Shown piece by piece: positions 23,275 to 36,497 of a stretch of DNA of 64,000 nucleotides. The stretch is from Saururus chinensis. Lineage: Eukaryota; Streptophyta; Magnoliopsida; Piperales; Saururaceae. The stretch spans positions 912,501-976,500 of the forward strand of contig CP141143.1 in NCBI GenBank assembly GCA_035235625.1, written 5' to 3'. The number at the start of each line of letters is the position of its first letter. Positions within the stretch are counted from its first letter, which is position 1. The notes below the pieces were generated by a model that saw only the letters and a program-made list of their open reading frames with translations, made no database searches and had not been told where the DNA came from. The position numbers and the translations under genes are program-made.

Positions 23275-23571
23275 ATGGAGAGAAACAACTCAAGTCCACC
23301 CAAAGCCATGAATCCCAATGCGGCAGAGTTTGTTCCGCAGATAGCTCTTCCACAAAGTCGCGATTCCGAGCTGGGTGCTGTGACCAATAATCAGCCGACT
23401 GGAGAGAAAAAGCTTTATGCAAAAACACTCTGGGAAAGAAAAGATGCTGGGGGTAGAGACATCGTTAGTAAAACTGATAAGGCGAAGCTTGCGAGGCAGA
23501 TATTACTTAATTTCATCGAGAAATCAGTGCAAAGCAACATAGACTCATTGAGTGAAACCGGCGAGAAGTAG
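23275..23571 (+). CDS. Short hypothetical protein with PAM2-like motif
   Basis: This 98-aa ORF starts at an ATG in good context and reads MERNNSSPPKAMNPNAAEFV. The segment MNPNAAEFVP matches the PAM2 consensus (L/M-NP-x-A-x-x-FVP), which binds the MLLE domain of poly(A)-binding protein and defines plant CID proteins. The rest is charged and predicted helical (KAKLARQILLNFIEKSVQSN) with no recognised domain. The frame stays open upstream to 23200, so the start could be earlier. It could be a small CID-like protein, one exon of a larger gene, or a fragment. No neighbour supports a role, and a TATA box or poly(A) signal was not identified with confidence. Confidence 0.4.
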   Translation: MERNNSSPPKAMNPNAAEFVPQIALPQSRDSELGAVTNNQPTGEKKLYAKTLWERKDAGGRDIVSKTDKAKLARQILLNFIEKSVQSNIDSLSETGEK

Positions 23572-23689
23572 GGGAGGAAGGGTCCATTCCGGAATAGTTG
23601 GCCAATTAAGCCAACCAACTGAGAAATTCGTTGCCCAAAGGTTGTCACCTTTAGTTTTTTAAACCCATAAACCAATGAAACCAATGGGG

Positions 23690-23960
23690 GTGTAAGTTAG
23701 GGTAATAGTTTAAACGTACTTATATTTCATTGTTTCGAACAACGAAATTAATTTAAAATTAATTTATTTTTAAATAACGAAATTAATAAGATAATTTTAT
23801 TATTTTAAATAATAAAATTAATTAATTTTAAAAAAAATTACGTAGGCACCAATTACCGGCGGTTACGTAAATAAAAAAATACTATTTTAAAAAATATTTC
23901 TTAAAATAAATTAATTTAATAAATAATTTTTTAAAAATAATTATTTAAATAATTTTCTCT
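23690..23960. repeat. AT-rich repeat with small GC-rich core
   Basis: Long A/T runs with repeated 'aacgaaattaat' surround a short core 'acgtaggcaccaattaccgg' (near 23840). The motif 'acgaaat(c/t)aat' also recurs in the foldback element at 129-1248, so both may be members of one non-autonomous family. No coding capacity. Confidence 0.35.
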
Positions 23961-24492
23961 TTAAAAAAATTAACATAAAAATAAAGTAAAAACATAATGT
24001 TTATGCTATAGATTTTAAATTATTAATTATAATTATCATGATACAAATTTGTTTCGAGGTAAATCCAAAACCCAACCCACTAATCCAGAAAACTTAAAAA
24101 ATAAAATCCGACGATAAGAGTCCCCGATTCCCTAGTACTCGACTAATGTTTGTCAGCGCAAAAAAAAAAGTAAATAAATGGTGCTGAAAAAAAAAATCTA
24201 GCAAACGTCAGGCTACGTGGAACTATAGTGGTGACAGTGGCAACGTGGTGTCTCTGGTATAACTAGTGAAAGAAAACGCGTCAGCTTCCTCATCATTCTT
24301 ATCCTTCCTTTTCCCTGTGTGCTCTTCCTCACTTTCACTTTGGGCGTAGAGACAAAAAGTAGACAGGTTCCAGTCCACAGTCTATTTTCGATCAAAACCA
24401 TTTGAACACCTCGCTGTCGTTTCTCCCTCCAGCCCGTGCCCGTGTCAGATGTGTCTTGGACCTCGTCATTAAAAGAGGTCAGAGGTATTGTC

Positions 24493-24500
24493 TATATAAG
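24493..24500 (+). promoter_or_regulatory. TATA box of the cystatin gene
   Basis: TATATAAG lies 127 bp upstream of the ATG at 24620, leaving a leader of about 95 bp. Confidence 0.6.
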
Positions 24501-24619
24501 TCAAGCCCATTTTCCACTCTTTACATCTTCCCAAAGAGCAATCAACTGGCTGTCTCGGACGGATAAGATCGAATAAGAGTCTTGAGAAAAAAAAAAAGTC
24601 TGACTTTTCATCAAAAGAG

Positions 24620-25051
24620 ATGAAAATGATGCTGCGGGGTCGGCTGGTTCGTCTTCATCATCTTGCCATTGCCCTCTTAGTAATGGGTTGCCTGCTGTGT
24701 TTAGCAGATGAAGCATGGGGGATGTCCAAGCCGTCGCTGATGTTGGGCGGCTGGCGGCCGATCAAGGACGTGGACGACCCTCACGTTCAGGAGATTGGCG
24801 TCTTTGCGGTGTCGGAGTACAACAAGCAGGCGAAGCAGAGGCTTTTGTTCAAGCGGGTGGTGAGGGGTGAGACGCAAGTGGTGGCGGGGCTCAACTACCG
24901 CCTCCTCCTTCAAGTCGACCAGCTTTCTTCTTCTGTCGTGGGTTTGGATAAGAGCGATGCTGATCAGGGGAGCAGCTACGAAGCGGTGGTGTGGGAGAAG
25001 CCATGGGAGGGGTTCAGAAATCTTACCTCCTTCGAGCCCGTCAATCCTTAA
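24620..25051 (+). CDS. Phytocystatin (cysteine proteinase inhibitor), secreted
   Basis: An intronless gene of 143 aa. Residues 1-34 look like a signal peptide (hydrophobic LAIALLVMGCLLCLA). The inhibitory wedge is complete: N-terminal GG (43-44), the plant cystatin signature IGVFAVSEYN (59-68), the first hairpin loop QVVAG (86-90) and the second loop Trp in KPW (129). These block the active-site cleft of papain-like (C1A) proteases, regulating endogenous protease activity or defending against herbivores and pathogens. The length and single domain match group 1 cystatins such as Arabidopsis CYS4/CYS5; the C-terminal legumain-inhibiting extension is absent. A second in-frame Met at residue 3 could also start it. 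An AATAAA at 25132 fits the poly(A) signal. It looks intact. Confidence 0.95.
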   Translation: MKMMLRGRLVRLHHLAIALLVMGCLLCLADEAWGMSKPSLMLGGWRPIKDVDDPHVQEIGVFAVSEYNKQAKQRLLFKRVVRGETQVVAGLNYRLLLQVDQLSSSVVGLDKSDADQGSSYEAVVWEKPWEGFRNLTSFEPVNP

Positions 25052-25131
25052 TAGGTGTTTCGAGAGCCTTTTACTTCAAGCCTCAATATTTGTACCAAAG
25101 TTGAGGCTTTGTTTCGTTTCGAGGAGAGTGA

Positions 25132-25137
25132 AATAAA
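25132..25137 (+). terminator. Putative polyadenylation signal of the cystatin gene
   Basis: AATAAA 80 bp after the stop codon. Plant signals are loose, so this is a position-based call. Confidence 0.4.
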
Positions 25138-25139
25138 AG

Positions 25140-26881
25140 GAAAGACAAAACAAAGTTAATGAAGCTAGCCTACGACTTGTACATTTTTTATGCTAACTTT
25201 GAAGTTTTAAGTCCTGTTTTTTTATTTTCCCCTTTGGATAGAAATTAGTTACCGTGGGTGATGACAGGGCATCGCGGGGTTGAGAGCATCTGGGATGGAG
25301 GACCAGCGGGAGTCTGCCTGAACCCCAGCATCTTCACACCCCCCCACATCATTTAATTAACCTTTACCTGAAACTAGGATAGCCATTATCTTAAGCCTTC
25401 AATGAACCTGAACCTAGCGTAAGGAATGTATTAGAAAAGATAATGTTCGAATGAACTTAGGAAAAAGGAATGTACTGGAGGGCTAACGTATATACGATCT
25501 TAAATATCAAGAATTTTTATCAATTTTGATGAAAAACACTTCCCATCTCAAAAAGCTTCCCCTTCTTTTTTTAATAAAAGGAATTCCATAGAGGTTAAAA
25601 AGTTTTATAATGCGAGAGTGATAATGACCAGCTAAATCAGCTTCAACGACAGTGTGTACAAAAAAATGAGGGGCTTGAGAAACCAATAACAGGAGTAATG
25701 ATTCATTGCAAAATTGGCCAAGATGAGTAATGATCCTATGCCAAATTGGCCCAACTTGATTTGCTTCACGATAGGAATGATTGCAAGAGAGAGATTTGCT
25801 TCGCGATTGGAATGAGTAATGACGGCAAGAGAGGGATGTGCTGAGCCTTTGCCAAGAGTCGACCACGAACATGCCAAGGTCCCGTAGGAGTGGAATTAAA
25901 GGAATGAACTATATTAGGCAATCACCCTGGATGGGAATGCTATCGAGGTGGAGATAAGGAGCAAGTTGAACGGCCGGAGCAGCAGGCATGAGCTTTTCCA
26001 AGAATGGATGATTGGCAAGGTAAAGTAGTTGCGCAAGCAGCTGCAATGAAATGTCTGTGTTGACCAGGAATAATGGCACCAGCACTAGCCTGGGAGGTAG
26101 ATGGACGAAATGCTCCATCAAAATCAACTTTATACTATCTAAAGGGAGGAGGCATCCATCCGAGAAATACATTTCTTGTGAGTTACGGAAGATAGATTAT
26201 GTGGGGGTGATTGATTGGTGCACTAGAGTAATTAATGAGTCTCTGTTCATGAAAGCAGCAGGTGTTGCGGTGATAATAGCTGCAAGATCCATTGATCGGC
26301 ACCCAAAATGACTATGTTAAAAATCAGGTAAAAAATTTGGTGATTGATCGATTTTAAAGCGATCGCTCTTAGGTTTAGAATTGACTGAGGTAAAGAGTGA
26401 TCAATTGTAAGTTCACAGTGATCGATCGATGAACATAAGAGATTTTGGAACATCCCAATTTAGACTCTTCTTGATTGCCTACTTTGAAATTTTATTTCCC
26501 AAATAGGTTGATACAAGCCTTAACGTCCTTTGTGGATATAGAAAATTTTTCTTATTTTTTTGGGTGTAGTAGTTGGCCATTGTAAAAGTTTGAAAAAATT
26601 TGTAATCAATTTGTATTATTCTCCTTGTTAAATAGTAAAAACTGTGTAATCTCATGGAGCCAAACTACATAAAATATGGTGTGCCCCCCTCTCTCTCTTG
26701 ATTGTTTTTTTTATTTATTTTTGTTCCTCACAAATAACCTATCATTGTGTAAATTTTAGGCTAGATCAATTATAGCGAACATTATAATCCATGACATTTG
26801 TATGAATGAATAATATTCCCTAACAAGAAGATAAAGTGATTGTTTAAAAAGATGAAACAACAACATGAAAGATGATTTCTA
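25140..26881. other. Intergenic, no gene recognised
   Basis: ORFs of 60-120 codons at 25507-26450 lack family motifs and overlap on both strands. A fragment 'gaacctagcgtaaggaatgta' near 25410 resembles the terminal sequence of the MITE family at 46369-46550. Near 26350-26430 there are several GATCGATCG-type palindromic words. Confidence 0.4.
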
Positions 26882-27787
26882 TGTTGGTGTGTCCCTACAT
26901 GTGGACCCCATTAGAAACCCAAAAGTCATCAAGAAAATAAAAAGTCATTTGAAAATAAAGTTATGTTTTATATTAATTAAAAAAATAGAATTAACTTAGT
27001 TGATTACGAAGGGGTGTATGTAGGCTATTTATTAGTATCCCTTTGATGCGAATGGCCAATATAAGGCTATATATATATGCCTAGTTCATTCACTCACTTG
27101 TAAATCTTAAGGTTCATCATCCATTCTTGATAAGAAGATTGAATAAGACTTAGTGTTATTCATAATTAATAAATTCTCTCTTATATTTCTCTATAAATAC
27201 ATCATGTCAAGTTAGTAAGGTATGCCTTTTATATTTAAATATGTGTTATTTGTCTTATACTTTATCCCTAAGTGATTATTTTATAAATTAATAATCTAGC
27301 ATTCTAATAGCAAAACAAACAAGATGAGACCACTAGCTTATTCTCTTAGCCACACCTAGATGTTTTTGTCGACATCACCATTATCGTCAAATATGTAGAA
27401 GATTTGACATTATCACTATTAGTGAAGACTTATACTATTCCTTTCGGTATCATCATCAACATGTCGTCACATGTGTAGAAGATTTGACATTATCACCCTG
27501 TCATCTCCTTTGAGGATGATTTGACATTATCACCATTACCGAAGACTTATACTACTCTTGACGTGTCTTTACCAGTGTTGGTAAATACCAATGAGTGAGA
27601 AGTCTCCCACCCCTTATTTTAGCCAGCCTCACCCCTCTTAACATGGTGGTGGATATCTACAATGTGTGTATAAATGGGGCGGAGTGGCATATTGCTCATC
27701 CAATACTAATAAGTTTCATCACATCACATTTGAAACTTAATTGATCAATTCTAATCAAAATCTTATTGTTTTAAAGAATTACCAACA
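26882..27787 (+). mobile_element. Probable solo LTR with internal tandem repeats
   Basis: The segment begins TGTTGGTGTG and ends TTACCAACA, giving matched TGTTGGT/ACCAACA termini as in LTRs. It has a TATA-like 'ctatatatatatgcc' near 27070 and a leader-like C/T stretch. From 27370 to 27560 the words 'gaagatttgacattatcac' and 'gaagacttatactatt' recur in tandem. No coding sequence adjoins on either side, hence solo LTR. A target duplication was not found, which lowers confidence. Confidence 0.45.
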
Positions 27788-27869
27788 CCCCTTCAATCAT
27801 GTCGAAGATATATATGTCACATGCTTGAAGAACACAACCCAACTCTTACAACACAGCTAGAAAACCTTA

Positions 27870-28390
27870 ACTACAACAAATAGTACTATTAACGTCGCTA
27901 ATAGTAATATAAGCGTCGTTAATAACTATTAGTGATGCTTAAAAAATGTTGCTAAATGCGTTGATAAAACTACAGTCACTATTGCTTATTAGCAACATTT
28001 AACATAAAGTGTTGCTAGTAATGTACGTAACATTGGCAATGTTTTATGATGTATCACTAATTATTTTACTTTTGCGACATATATAATAATCAGTTATTAG
28101 AGACACTTCATTAAGCGTCGCTAATATAAATTTTTTTAAAAAAAACTTATTAGCAATATTTGTATATGTGTCGCTAATAATAACAATAATAAAGAAATAA
28201 TAACACTTGTATTATGTAATTATCGCTAATAAAATAAATTTAAAAAATTAATAAAAGCGCCACTAATGAAAAATATATTAAAAAAATTTGTGTATTAGTG
28301 AAAATTTATAAAAAACAAATTAAAAAGGCTTCAGTTACGCTTTTAAAAACATCGCTAAAAACTCATAAAATCTTTTAAAAAAATCCTGCC
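27870..28390. mobile_element. CACTA-like terminal repeat region with 'gcgtcgctaat' motifs
   Basis: It begins CTACAACAAATAG, similar to CACTA (En/Spm) ends, and then carries many direct and inverted copies of 'gtcgctaata' / 'ttagcgac'-like words in AT-rich DNA, as in subterminal repeats of these elements. The opposite end was not identified, so this may be a fragment. No transposase is present. Confidence 0.4.
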
Positions 28391-29842
28391 GCTAGCAGGA
28401 TGACTAAAGGGGAGCTGGCGGGAGGGACTAGGGTGGAGGATGGGGGTGGAGCCGGAATCCGACAGATTTGTTGAATTTGAAGCCATTGGCACAGGGGATT
28501 TTGGAGCCAGAATCAGGTATCCCTCCCGCTCCCCCCCTACATCCTTCCCCTCTATTTTTTTAGATATGGGCTTGGCTTAGCCAATCCATTTTATGACCCG
28601 TATTCGTTCCCGAGTCTGGCCCTGCACGGTTCGTTGCTACCTATACCTCCGTCCTACATAAATAGCTCCATTTATTTTTTAAAATTAAATAAAATTTAAA
28701 AAAATAAATAAAACTATTAATATAAATAAAGTATTTATAATTTGGTTGTAAAATAACGCTGTGTGATGAATGCGTTTTGTACCATTACTAGGGGTAGTGG
28801 TTAGTTTAGCCCCTTTTGGACTACTCAGCAATGGGCGCAACATGGGGAAGGCCCATGGAGCTCGACCTCTTATCAGAAAATGATCTTATCAGAAAATGAC
28901 AAACTGAATTAAAAAAAAAGTTGATATTTTAATTTACTTTTTTTACATAAAAGTTTATTTAAGTCTATTATTGGATAGAGAAGGTAAAGGTGAAAGTGAA
29001 GGTGAGTTAGAGAAATATCCACTTTTTCTAAGAGATTGAGTATATTTTTGATATGTTAAAAATGAGTAGAAATATTATTTTTTATTAAAAAAGGAACCCG
29101 AGTATAAGTAATAAATAACCTATCACAAATCACAACCTATTTTCTATGAAGCCTGTTGCCATTTAGGAAAGTAGAATTTCAGAGATTTGAAGAAAAAAAC
29201 ACTGGACCACTGAACCGAAAAGGACAAAGTACGTGAAAGAAAATAATAATCGTAGGAGTAAATGAGATTCACATGCGTTGCTTTGGTTTTTAACGTTTAA
29301 ACTCCTACACTAATGCGACTCCACTTCGCCAAAAAAGGGCAATACACGGGATCAGAAAAAAGGGACTAATTTACAGCCGTTGATTAAATGAGCCACACAG
29401 TGATTCAACGGCATTAAAGCCTGTTGGAGTGGGGTGCGGATCATCACGCTTCGGGTACAAGTAGGACGTGGGTTTGTAGTAGTTTGGTAAATTTCAAGGC
29501 TTTTTGTCGTTTGGAAACCCAACTTGTCGTCCGTCGCTCTTGTTGAGGTCCCTACTACCCTCTTCCCTTCCCTGCGACAGCTGCAACTCCAACTGCAACT
29601 GCGAATTGCGATCCCCCCTCCCAACGCCCATTCCATGGCGGTAGCCATTCTCGAGTGCCGGTGGCTCCACATCTTCGCGTCGCTCCTCTTCTAAACAGAC
29701 TAAACGTAGGGTCACGAGAACCCCTTCAACAATCGTCATCTCTTCTCTTTTGGCTCCACTCCCGGGGCTCGTGGCCGTGATCATTCGGTTGTTCTCCGTC
29801 GCTTGCTAGTTGTTACACCAAGGTCCTCCCCGCGCCGCCAAC
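28391..29842. other. Intergenic between repeats and the MO25-like gene
   Basis: A GC-rich patch (28385-28560, 'gggagctggcgggaggg') of unknown origin is followed by AT-rich DNA with a Stowaway-like remnant (28642). From about 29500 the DNA becomes C/T-rich and probably contains the promoter and leader of the MO25-like gene. ORFs on the minus strand here are judged spurious. Confidence 0.4.
28642..28740. mobile_element. Stowaway-type MITE remnant
   Basis: The left end TACCTCCGTCCTACATAAATA matches the family terminus; the right end is not clear, so the copy seems truncated or decayed. Confidence 0.4.
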
Positions 29843-32800
29843 ATGAAGGGCCTCTTTAAACCCAAGCCCAAGACCCCGGCCGAAATTGTCCGCCAGACTC
29901 GCGATCTTCTCATCTATTTTGATCTCAATTCCTCTTCCCGCGAGGCCAAACGCGAGGAGAAGGTTGCTACCCTCTCTACCTCCTTCGCTTTCCTCCTCTT
30001 CCTTTTGTTTAATGTGAAATTCTACAGCTTTGGGAATCGGCGCTCCTTTGGTTTTGATCTCTTTATATTGTTCCTCGTTTTATCTGATGACATACGGTCG
30101 AATTTTTCTTGTTGAAACTAATTTAATTCCTCTCAATCAATGAATAAAGTTTACTTGGATCGAATCGTATTGTAATTTTGGCTGGATCACGAACTTTGTA
30201 TTGTTTCTCTTATTGAAGTGAAGTGAAGTTTTTTCTCGGGGTTTCTGAACTAGAATTTAGAAGTGAACCTGACCTGATAAACAAGGCGGGATGTCCGTGT
30301 TTGTATGATTAATTATCCGACATTTTCTTTTTGTTGGACGTAACTTATTTTTCTATTAAAATGCTAAGCGAACACTTATTGCGGCACTTGTGTGGAGAGT
30401 TGAACAACCGACCATTCCTTGTTCACTTATGTTCTATTGGCAATTAAGAAGTTTAATCCTGCTGGTTGGAATAATCTGTTTGTTGTATCTTCCAACTTGG
30501 AGGTGGTATCTGAGCCGTCCCTTCTATTACAGAGGTAGAGTAATCAGTGTAAAGGGTATTGAACTTCTTTCCATGACGAGCGGTCTTAATGATGAATCCT
30601 GGTGATAAGTAGAATCTAGTTACTCATGTATTGGAAACTATTATGGCCGAAAATTGGGTGAAATTTTGGTCCTACTGCAATTATTGCACCCACGAAAATA
30701 TGGAATCAATTGTTTTGTGGAGAAGTATTGATCTAAAATTATCATATGGAAATAGCGGATGATCCTCTTCTGGCATGGAATGTAATCCCGGCGCCTTTCT
30801 CATAGCGGAGTTGTTTGTCATACATACAATATTTGTGGGTCATTATGAATTATAGGTATTGAAGATGTAGCTATGCGTTTTTTGTGATGGATCCTACTCT
30901 CTATGAAGAAACCACTCACTTTTGATACTTGAGATTTATGTATGATGTCATTGATGCTACTTACATGGCTCTTTTTTTAATATTTCGCCTTCTCTCTCTT
31001 GCAGATGGCAGAATTAAGTAAGCTCATCCGGGAATTAAAATCCACTCTATATGGAAATAGCGAATCAGAGCCAAATTCAGAAACTTGTGCTCAGCTGACG
31101 CAAGAATTCTTTAGAGAAAATACATTGCGTCTCTTAATTGTATGCCTTCCAAAATTGAACTTGGAGGTAAACTTTTGTGAACTTGCTGAAGAAATTTTAT
31201 TGAAAATTATTATTTTTTGTCCTTTAACATCATATTTTATCTGAATCTATTATAGAAATTTATTTATAAAATATTAATTTCTGTATCACCGAGCGCAGCC
31301 ATTACTAAAGATCATATTTGGTGCCTCTGAGTATGATGCTTATGGCCTTAGGATCATAATACATGTAATATAATAAAAATATAGTACAATATATATGGTT
31401 AATGTTGACGAAACTGGTGAAAAGCCATCTATTTTTTTTACAGTAGTGCTATGTTCATTTTGCAGCAACAATGTTTAGCTTATTTTGGTACACTTATACT
31501 TTACAGGCTCGTAAAGATGCAACTCAAGTTGTTGCAAATCTGCAGAGGCAACAGGTTCATTCGCGGTTGATTGCTTCGGATTATTTGGAAGCAAACAAAG
31601 ATCTCATGGATAAATTAATTGCAGGGTGAGCTGTTCTAGAAAATTTATGGTGCCTTTTGTCTTATAATTTAAGCATAACAAGGTCTTAATACTCCTTGTG
31701 ATATAATTGAAGATTGACTTTTTGAACTTAATGTGCTGTTTATGTATATGTGCTTTCAAATGGCTGCTAATACGACTATAATTTATCTCTGACATGGTTA
31801 TTTTAAATGGCGAGTTTGGCTGATTGATGATGACTTTTTTGTCTTCAGATACGAGGACATGGATGTCGCTCTACATTATGGTGCAATGTTGAGAGAGTGC
31901 ATCCGTCACCAGAGTATTGCAAGGTACTCTTCAATTACCAAATGAAAAGGAAGGGTGATTGTTATTTTTTTATAGAAATTGGTGCTTGGTCCTTTGACAT
32001 GTACTTAATGAGTCCAAGGCATTTGAAAATAGTCCAATAAGGACACATTTTTTATATTTTTGGACAAAAATATCACTAATGTTTACCCTTCCTACCAAGG
32101 TTAGTGTTAGGGTGAAAAAAAGGCGGTGGTGGCCATTGTGCACCTGGCTACATCTGTCACCGTGGCCAGAAAGGCTGCAGTTTTCTCACTGCAACCAGGT
32201 TGGTTGCGCTAGTTGTGATCACCGCGGGCTGCAGACGCACCTGCCTTGGCAGCATCTTAGGGGAGGAGAAAGGAGGAGTGGGCTGAGAAGGCAGTGACAC
32301 ATTTTGAAAATTTAATATGGAGGGGGTTATTTTTCCATTGGAATTAGTGACAGTTTTGTCACTAATTCTGGAGTTAGTGACAGCTCCCCCATTTTTGATT
32401 GGGTTTTGTTCTTCTCTATTCTTTACATTCATTCAAAAGATAGCTTTCATATCTTTATATTTGCTTTGGTTTTAATGTCACATTATATTTATGCTAATAT
32501 TTGTTAGGCTATTTTACTTTACCTTTCCTGAATAGATTAGTCATGTGTAGAACTTTTTCATGCTTTCAACTAGAAATGAACATGCTGAATATTTTCATTG
32601 AAATGGCTAATTATATTCCACAGATATGTCTTGGAATCCGAGCACATGAGGAAATTTTTTGATTACATACAGTTACCAAATTTTGACATCGCATCAGATG
32701 CCTCAGCTACTTTTAAGGTCTGAGTATTCAGTCAAAGTCAGTGTTGCTTCTTAATTTATGTAAAGACATTCTTCTCGAAATTTGTGTGGCACCGAACTCT

Positions 32801-35800
32801 GCAAAGACTTCGTTTACTTTGAGTTATTTCATTTTGGATCTTTTAACTACGTTTTTTAGGTACTGTCTATGGGGGGTATTATTTTTCTCAGAAAGCATCT
32901 TAGATACTTTAATGGAGATTCTTGATGCTTTTTTTTGGAGTCTTTGTAAACTAAACCTTGTGAAAGTATTTTGCCCTGGTATAGTTTAGTATTTGTAAGT
33001 TGTTTTAAAGTGGATAATCATTTTGTTAACTTGTCTTGTTGCAGGAACTTTTGACAAGGCATAAGTCAACAGTTGCTGAGTTTCTTTCAAAAAATTATGA
33101 TTGGGTAATTGGTTTTTATCAGCTGTTTCTGGGAACAAGTTTGAGAAATATTTCTATTGTGAAAGGATATTTCTTACATGGCATCCTTTAACGTTGGACT
33201 ATGCCAGGAAAACAAAAGGAACACAGCTTTTATAATAGTTGCCAATAACAGATTGTAGGTGAAACATTGAAGCGGGAGTTGAACGCATGGCTGCTAAAAT
33301 ATAGGGGTGTGGATACATTTAGTATAGTTGATGTTTTAAAATAAAAGCATGATCCAGCCATTGATTTGGTGATTTTGTGCAGGGAGGTAGAATGCTATGG
33401 TTGTTTTCTTTGAGTCCCCACAATTGTTAACTCCTAAATTTTTTATAAAAGTTCTAGTGTTTCCACTGGCATTTTGGGAAATGTTCCAGACTGTTTGTGG
33501 TGTTTCTTTACAAATTTTAAAAGCAACTATCATTGTCACTGTTAATGCTAAGTACAAAATGTTGAAGCACAAAACCCTCCTTTGAGGAGTGTTTCCTTTA
33601 ACTATGGCTTGCACATCGTGTTAGCTATCTTTTTGTTGGGTTAAACTAATTGCTAAGATACAAGTTATTTAGTTTTGGAAATTCTTAGCTGATATCAAAA
33701 TATTAAAATTAAAATAAGATATAAATGGAAACAGGACTCAAATGCAATTACTGTTATGTTTTTATTCTAATTGCTTATGCTTGAAAATCTATTGGCCAAT
33801 TTATTGTGGATATCATATTGTATGAAATCTGACACTCTTGAATCTTAAGTTATGTCTGACCATTACCTTCGTAGCACCTCCCCATAAAGTATAATTTTAT
33901 AGAAACTCCAAATTTTCTTCAATTAAATAAATGAAAGTGCTACTTGCTCTCGCACACAGGAACTCTTGCAGCAGGTTTGCAGTGATAGGCAGGTCACATG
34001 TGTCCCACGTGTGGGCTCCATACCTGATTTTAAAGATGCTGCGAGCTTGCTGCAAGCGTGTTCGTGCTGCGAGCTTATGTAGCATCACTTTTAAGTAAAA
34101 TCTTTTCAGATATCATGACATTTATTATATGAAATTTTGAAGATGCCTTTTCATATGTTTTACCACAAACAAGTAGAGGTAGCTAAGAACTCAAAATTGA
34201 AAATGTTATTGATTCTTACATACAAGAAGTGTGCCTTTTGCTAGAAATTTAGATGTACATTTTTATATGTCAATTCCTTATAGATGCCCATATATCTACC
34301 AAACACAACAGTTGCGTTTCCATCCTGGGAAGTGGCAAATGTTGTGATCAAGGAAGGTGCATCTTTAATTGTTTCAGTCTGACGAATATATGTGGAAGCG
34401 TATACAATGACATTGAGAGGATAGAAGAAGTGAAGACGATATGAGGGAAGGGATAAAGAAGAAGCAACAAGCAATGGTTAAAAGATCATAAAAGCTAACT
34501 TTGTTGTTAACTGGAATGGTAAAACTATCAACACTTAACAATTAAATAAATGGAAGTTAGACCCTTAAAATACGGTTGGTTCATGCAATCATAAAATTCA
34601 AGTACAATTTGATGCCCAAGGCCTCAGAATAACACACAAGATAACTTTGTAGTCTTGGGAACAGTTTCTAGATGTATCTGTTAGCTCAAAGCCATGTAGA
34701 GCCAATCAGTTCTTCCTTGTTGAAGCTGATTCCTAAGCTTTGTTCTGAGTCTGTGTAATCTGTGTAATTGATGCAATTATGCCTTGTTCCTGACATATTT
34801 TCTTCTGGATCTGATTTGGTCTGAGCTTTATATTGGGTATGTGTATGTGGGTATTAATAGGGCTTAATTGTGGCCTACACCATAGGTCTATGGTAGTTAA
34901 ATACAGTTTTGAGCCAATTGTGTTACAGTTTTTGCTACTAGATTTGATGAGGTTGTTGGGTTTTTTGTTTAAATGTTTAATTATTAGATTTGCCTTCGTT
35001 TCTCTTTTTTTTTTTTTTTACTTTTTCATCAACCCTTTCATGCTTTGTTCAATGCATTACTAACCTTTTACATACCCTTTGTATCCTTTTTGTGGTTATA
35101 GTTTTTTGCAGAATATAACTCAAGACTGCTGGAATCTCCAAATTACATAACGAGACGACAGGCTATCAAGGTGTTACCCATTTCGTCAAAGCTTCCTTTT
35201 AATTTTATCAAGCAAATTTGGCAATAAAGTGGTTGGAATTGATATGGATGAAGAAACCCCCACTACCTCCAACGGAAAATATTGTTTAACATAATGTTAT
35301 GTATCTAACCAAACTTCAAGAGGATCTTGAGAAAAATTATTCTTTCCAAAATAATTTTATGGAACATTAGCCGTCATTGTTAAGTTGTTTGCCTATTTGA
35401 ATGTTTAGAGGCTTAGCCAACTCATTAAAGTTTGTCTTGGACGGTTCAGTCAGCACATGAGCCATTTATAGCTAAATTTATGTTGTCCATCCAGCAAAGG
35501 AAAAAAAATACGTTGATGAAATGAACAACTTGCAAGGATATCTTACTGCAGCTGGTGTTTGGTACTGTTGCAGCTCTTGGGAGATATTTTGCTGGACCGT
35601 TCTAATTCTTCCGTTATGATGAGATATGTTAGCTCAAAGGACAACTTGAGAATCCTAATGAATCTTCTCCGGGTAAGGTTCCTTTTGTTAGGTTTCTTGA
35701 GTAATTGATGGTCTCTATTTCTACCGTTGCACCTAATTTTGGTAGAGTCTGCAACATTGATTTCCCCTGACATTTGATATTCTTTTCTGTTAAAATGGCA

Positions 35801-36455
35801 AGATAGTAGACTCACACTAGTTGAAATCAAATTTGATTTTTGAGAAATCTTGGAAAATTAGGCTTCATGCTGAAGGACCCTGCGACCAAGGGCAATTGGT
35901 GGATTAGCATTTAGCGTACTGACATTCTGTTTCTGTTTGGAAGTTTGGTTCCTCAGTATGCTGATACGATTTTTTGTGCAACATATTAACATGGTATTCT
36001 CCTTGCAGATGATTTGTTGATGTGAATCTAAGCAGTGATATTGTTTTTTTTTTTTGGTAGCAGTTGCATGGTGCATGCTGACGTACCATATGATAGTGCC
36101 AAGTGAAAATTATGTTAATAACTTGACAATTAATATAAGATGTTTGATGAAGAAATTAATTAATAAAATTTCTTGCTGATCATTTATGCGCTGAGGGACT
36201 GCATCAAGCATTCATCTTTCGTAGTCATATTGCAACATTTGATATTATGAACACTTATGACTATTGGGGGGATGTAAAATGAACACTTATGGCTGGCGTT
36301 GCACTTTCTTGATTGCTCAGTACAGTTTTTGATTTACCTGCTGGCATCCTTATGTTTATTAACAATGTGTATGCCATGCTGACTGTGCTTTCATATATGC
36401 AGGAATCAAGTAAGAACATCCAAATAGAGGCATTTCATGTGTTTAAGGTATGGCT

Positions 36456-36497
<42 letters not shown>

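Noticed and set aside
29352-29784. Minus-strand ORFs before the MO25-like gene
   Set aside because: Low-complexity reading of the C/T-rich leader region; no family features.
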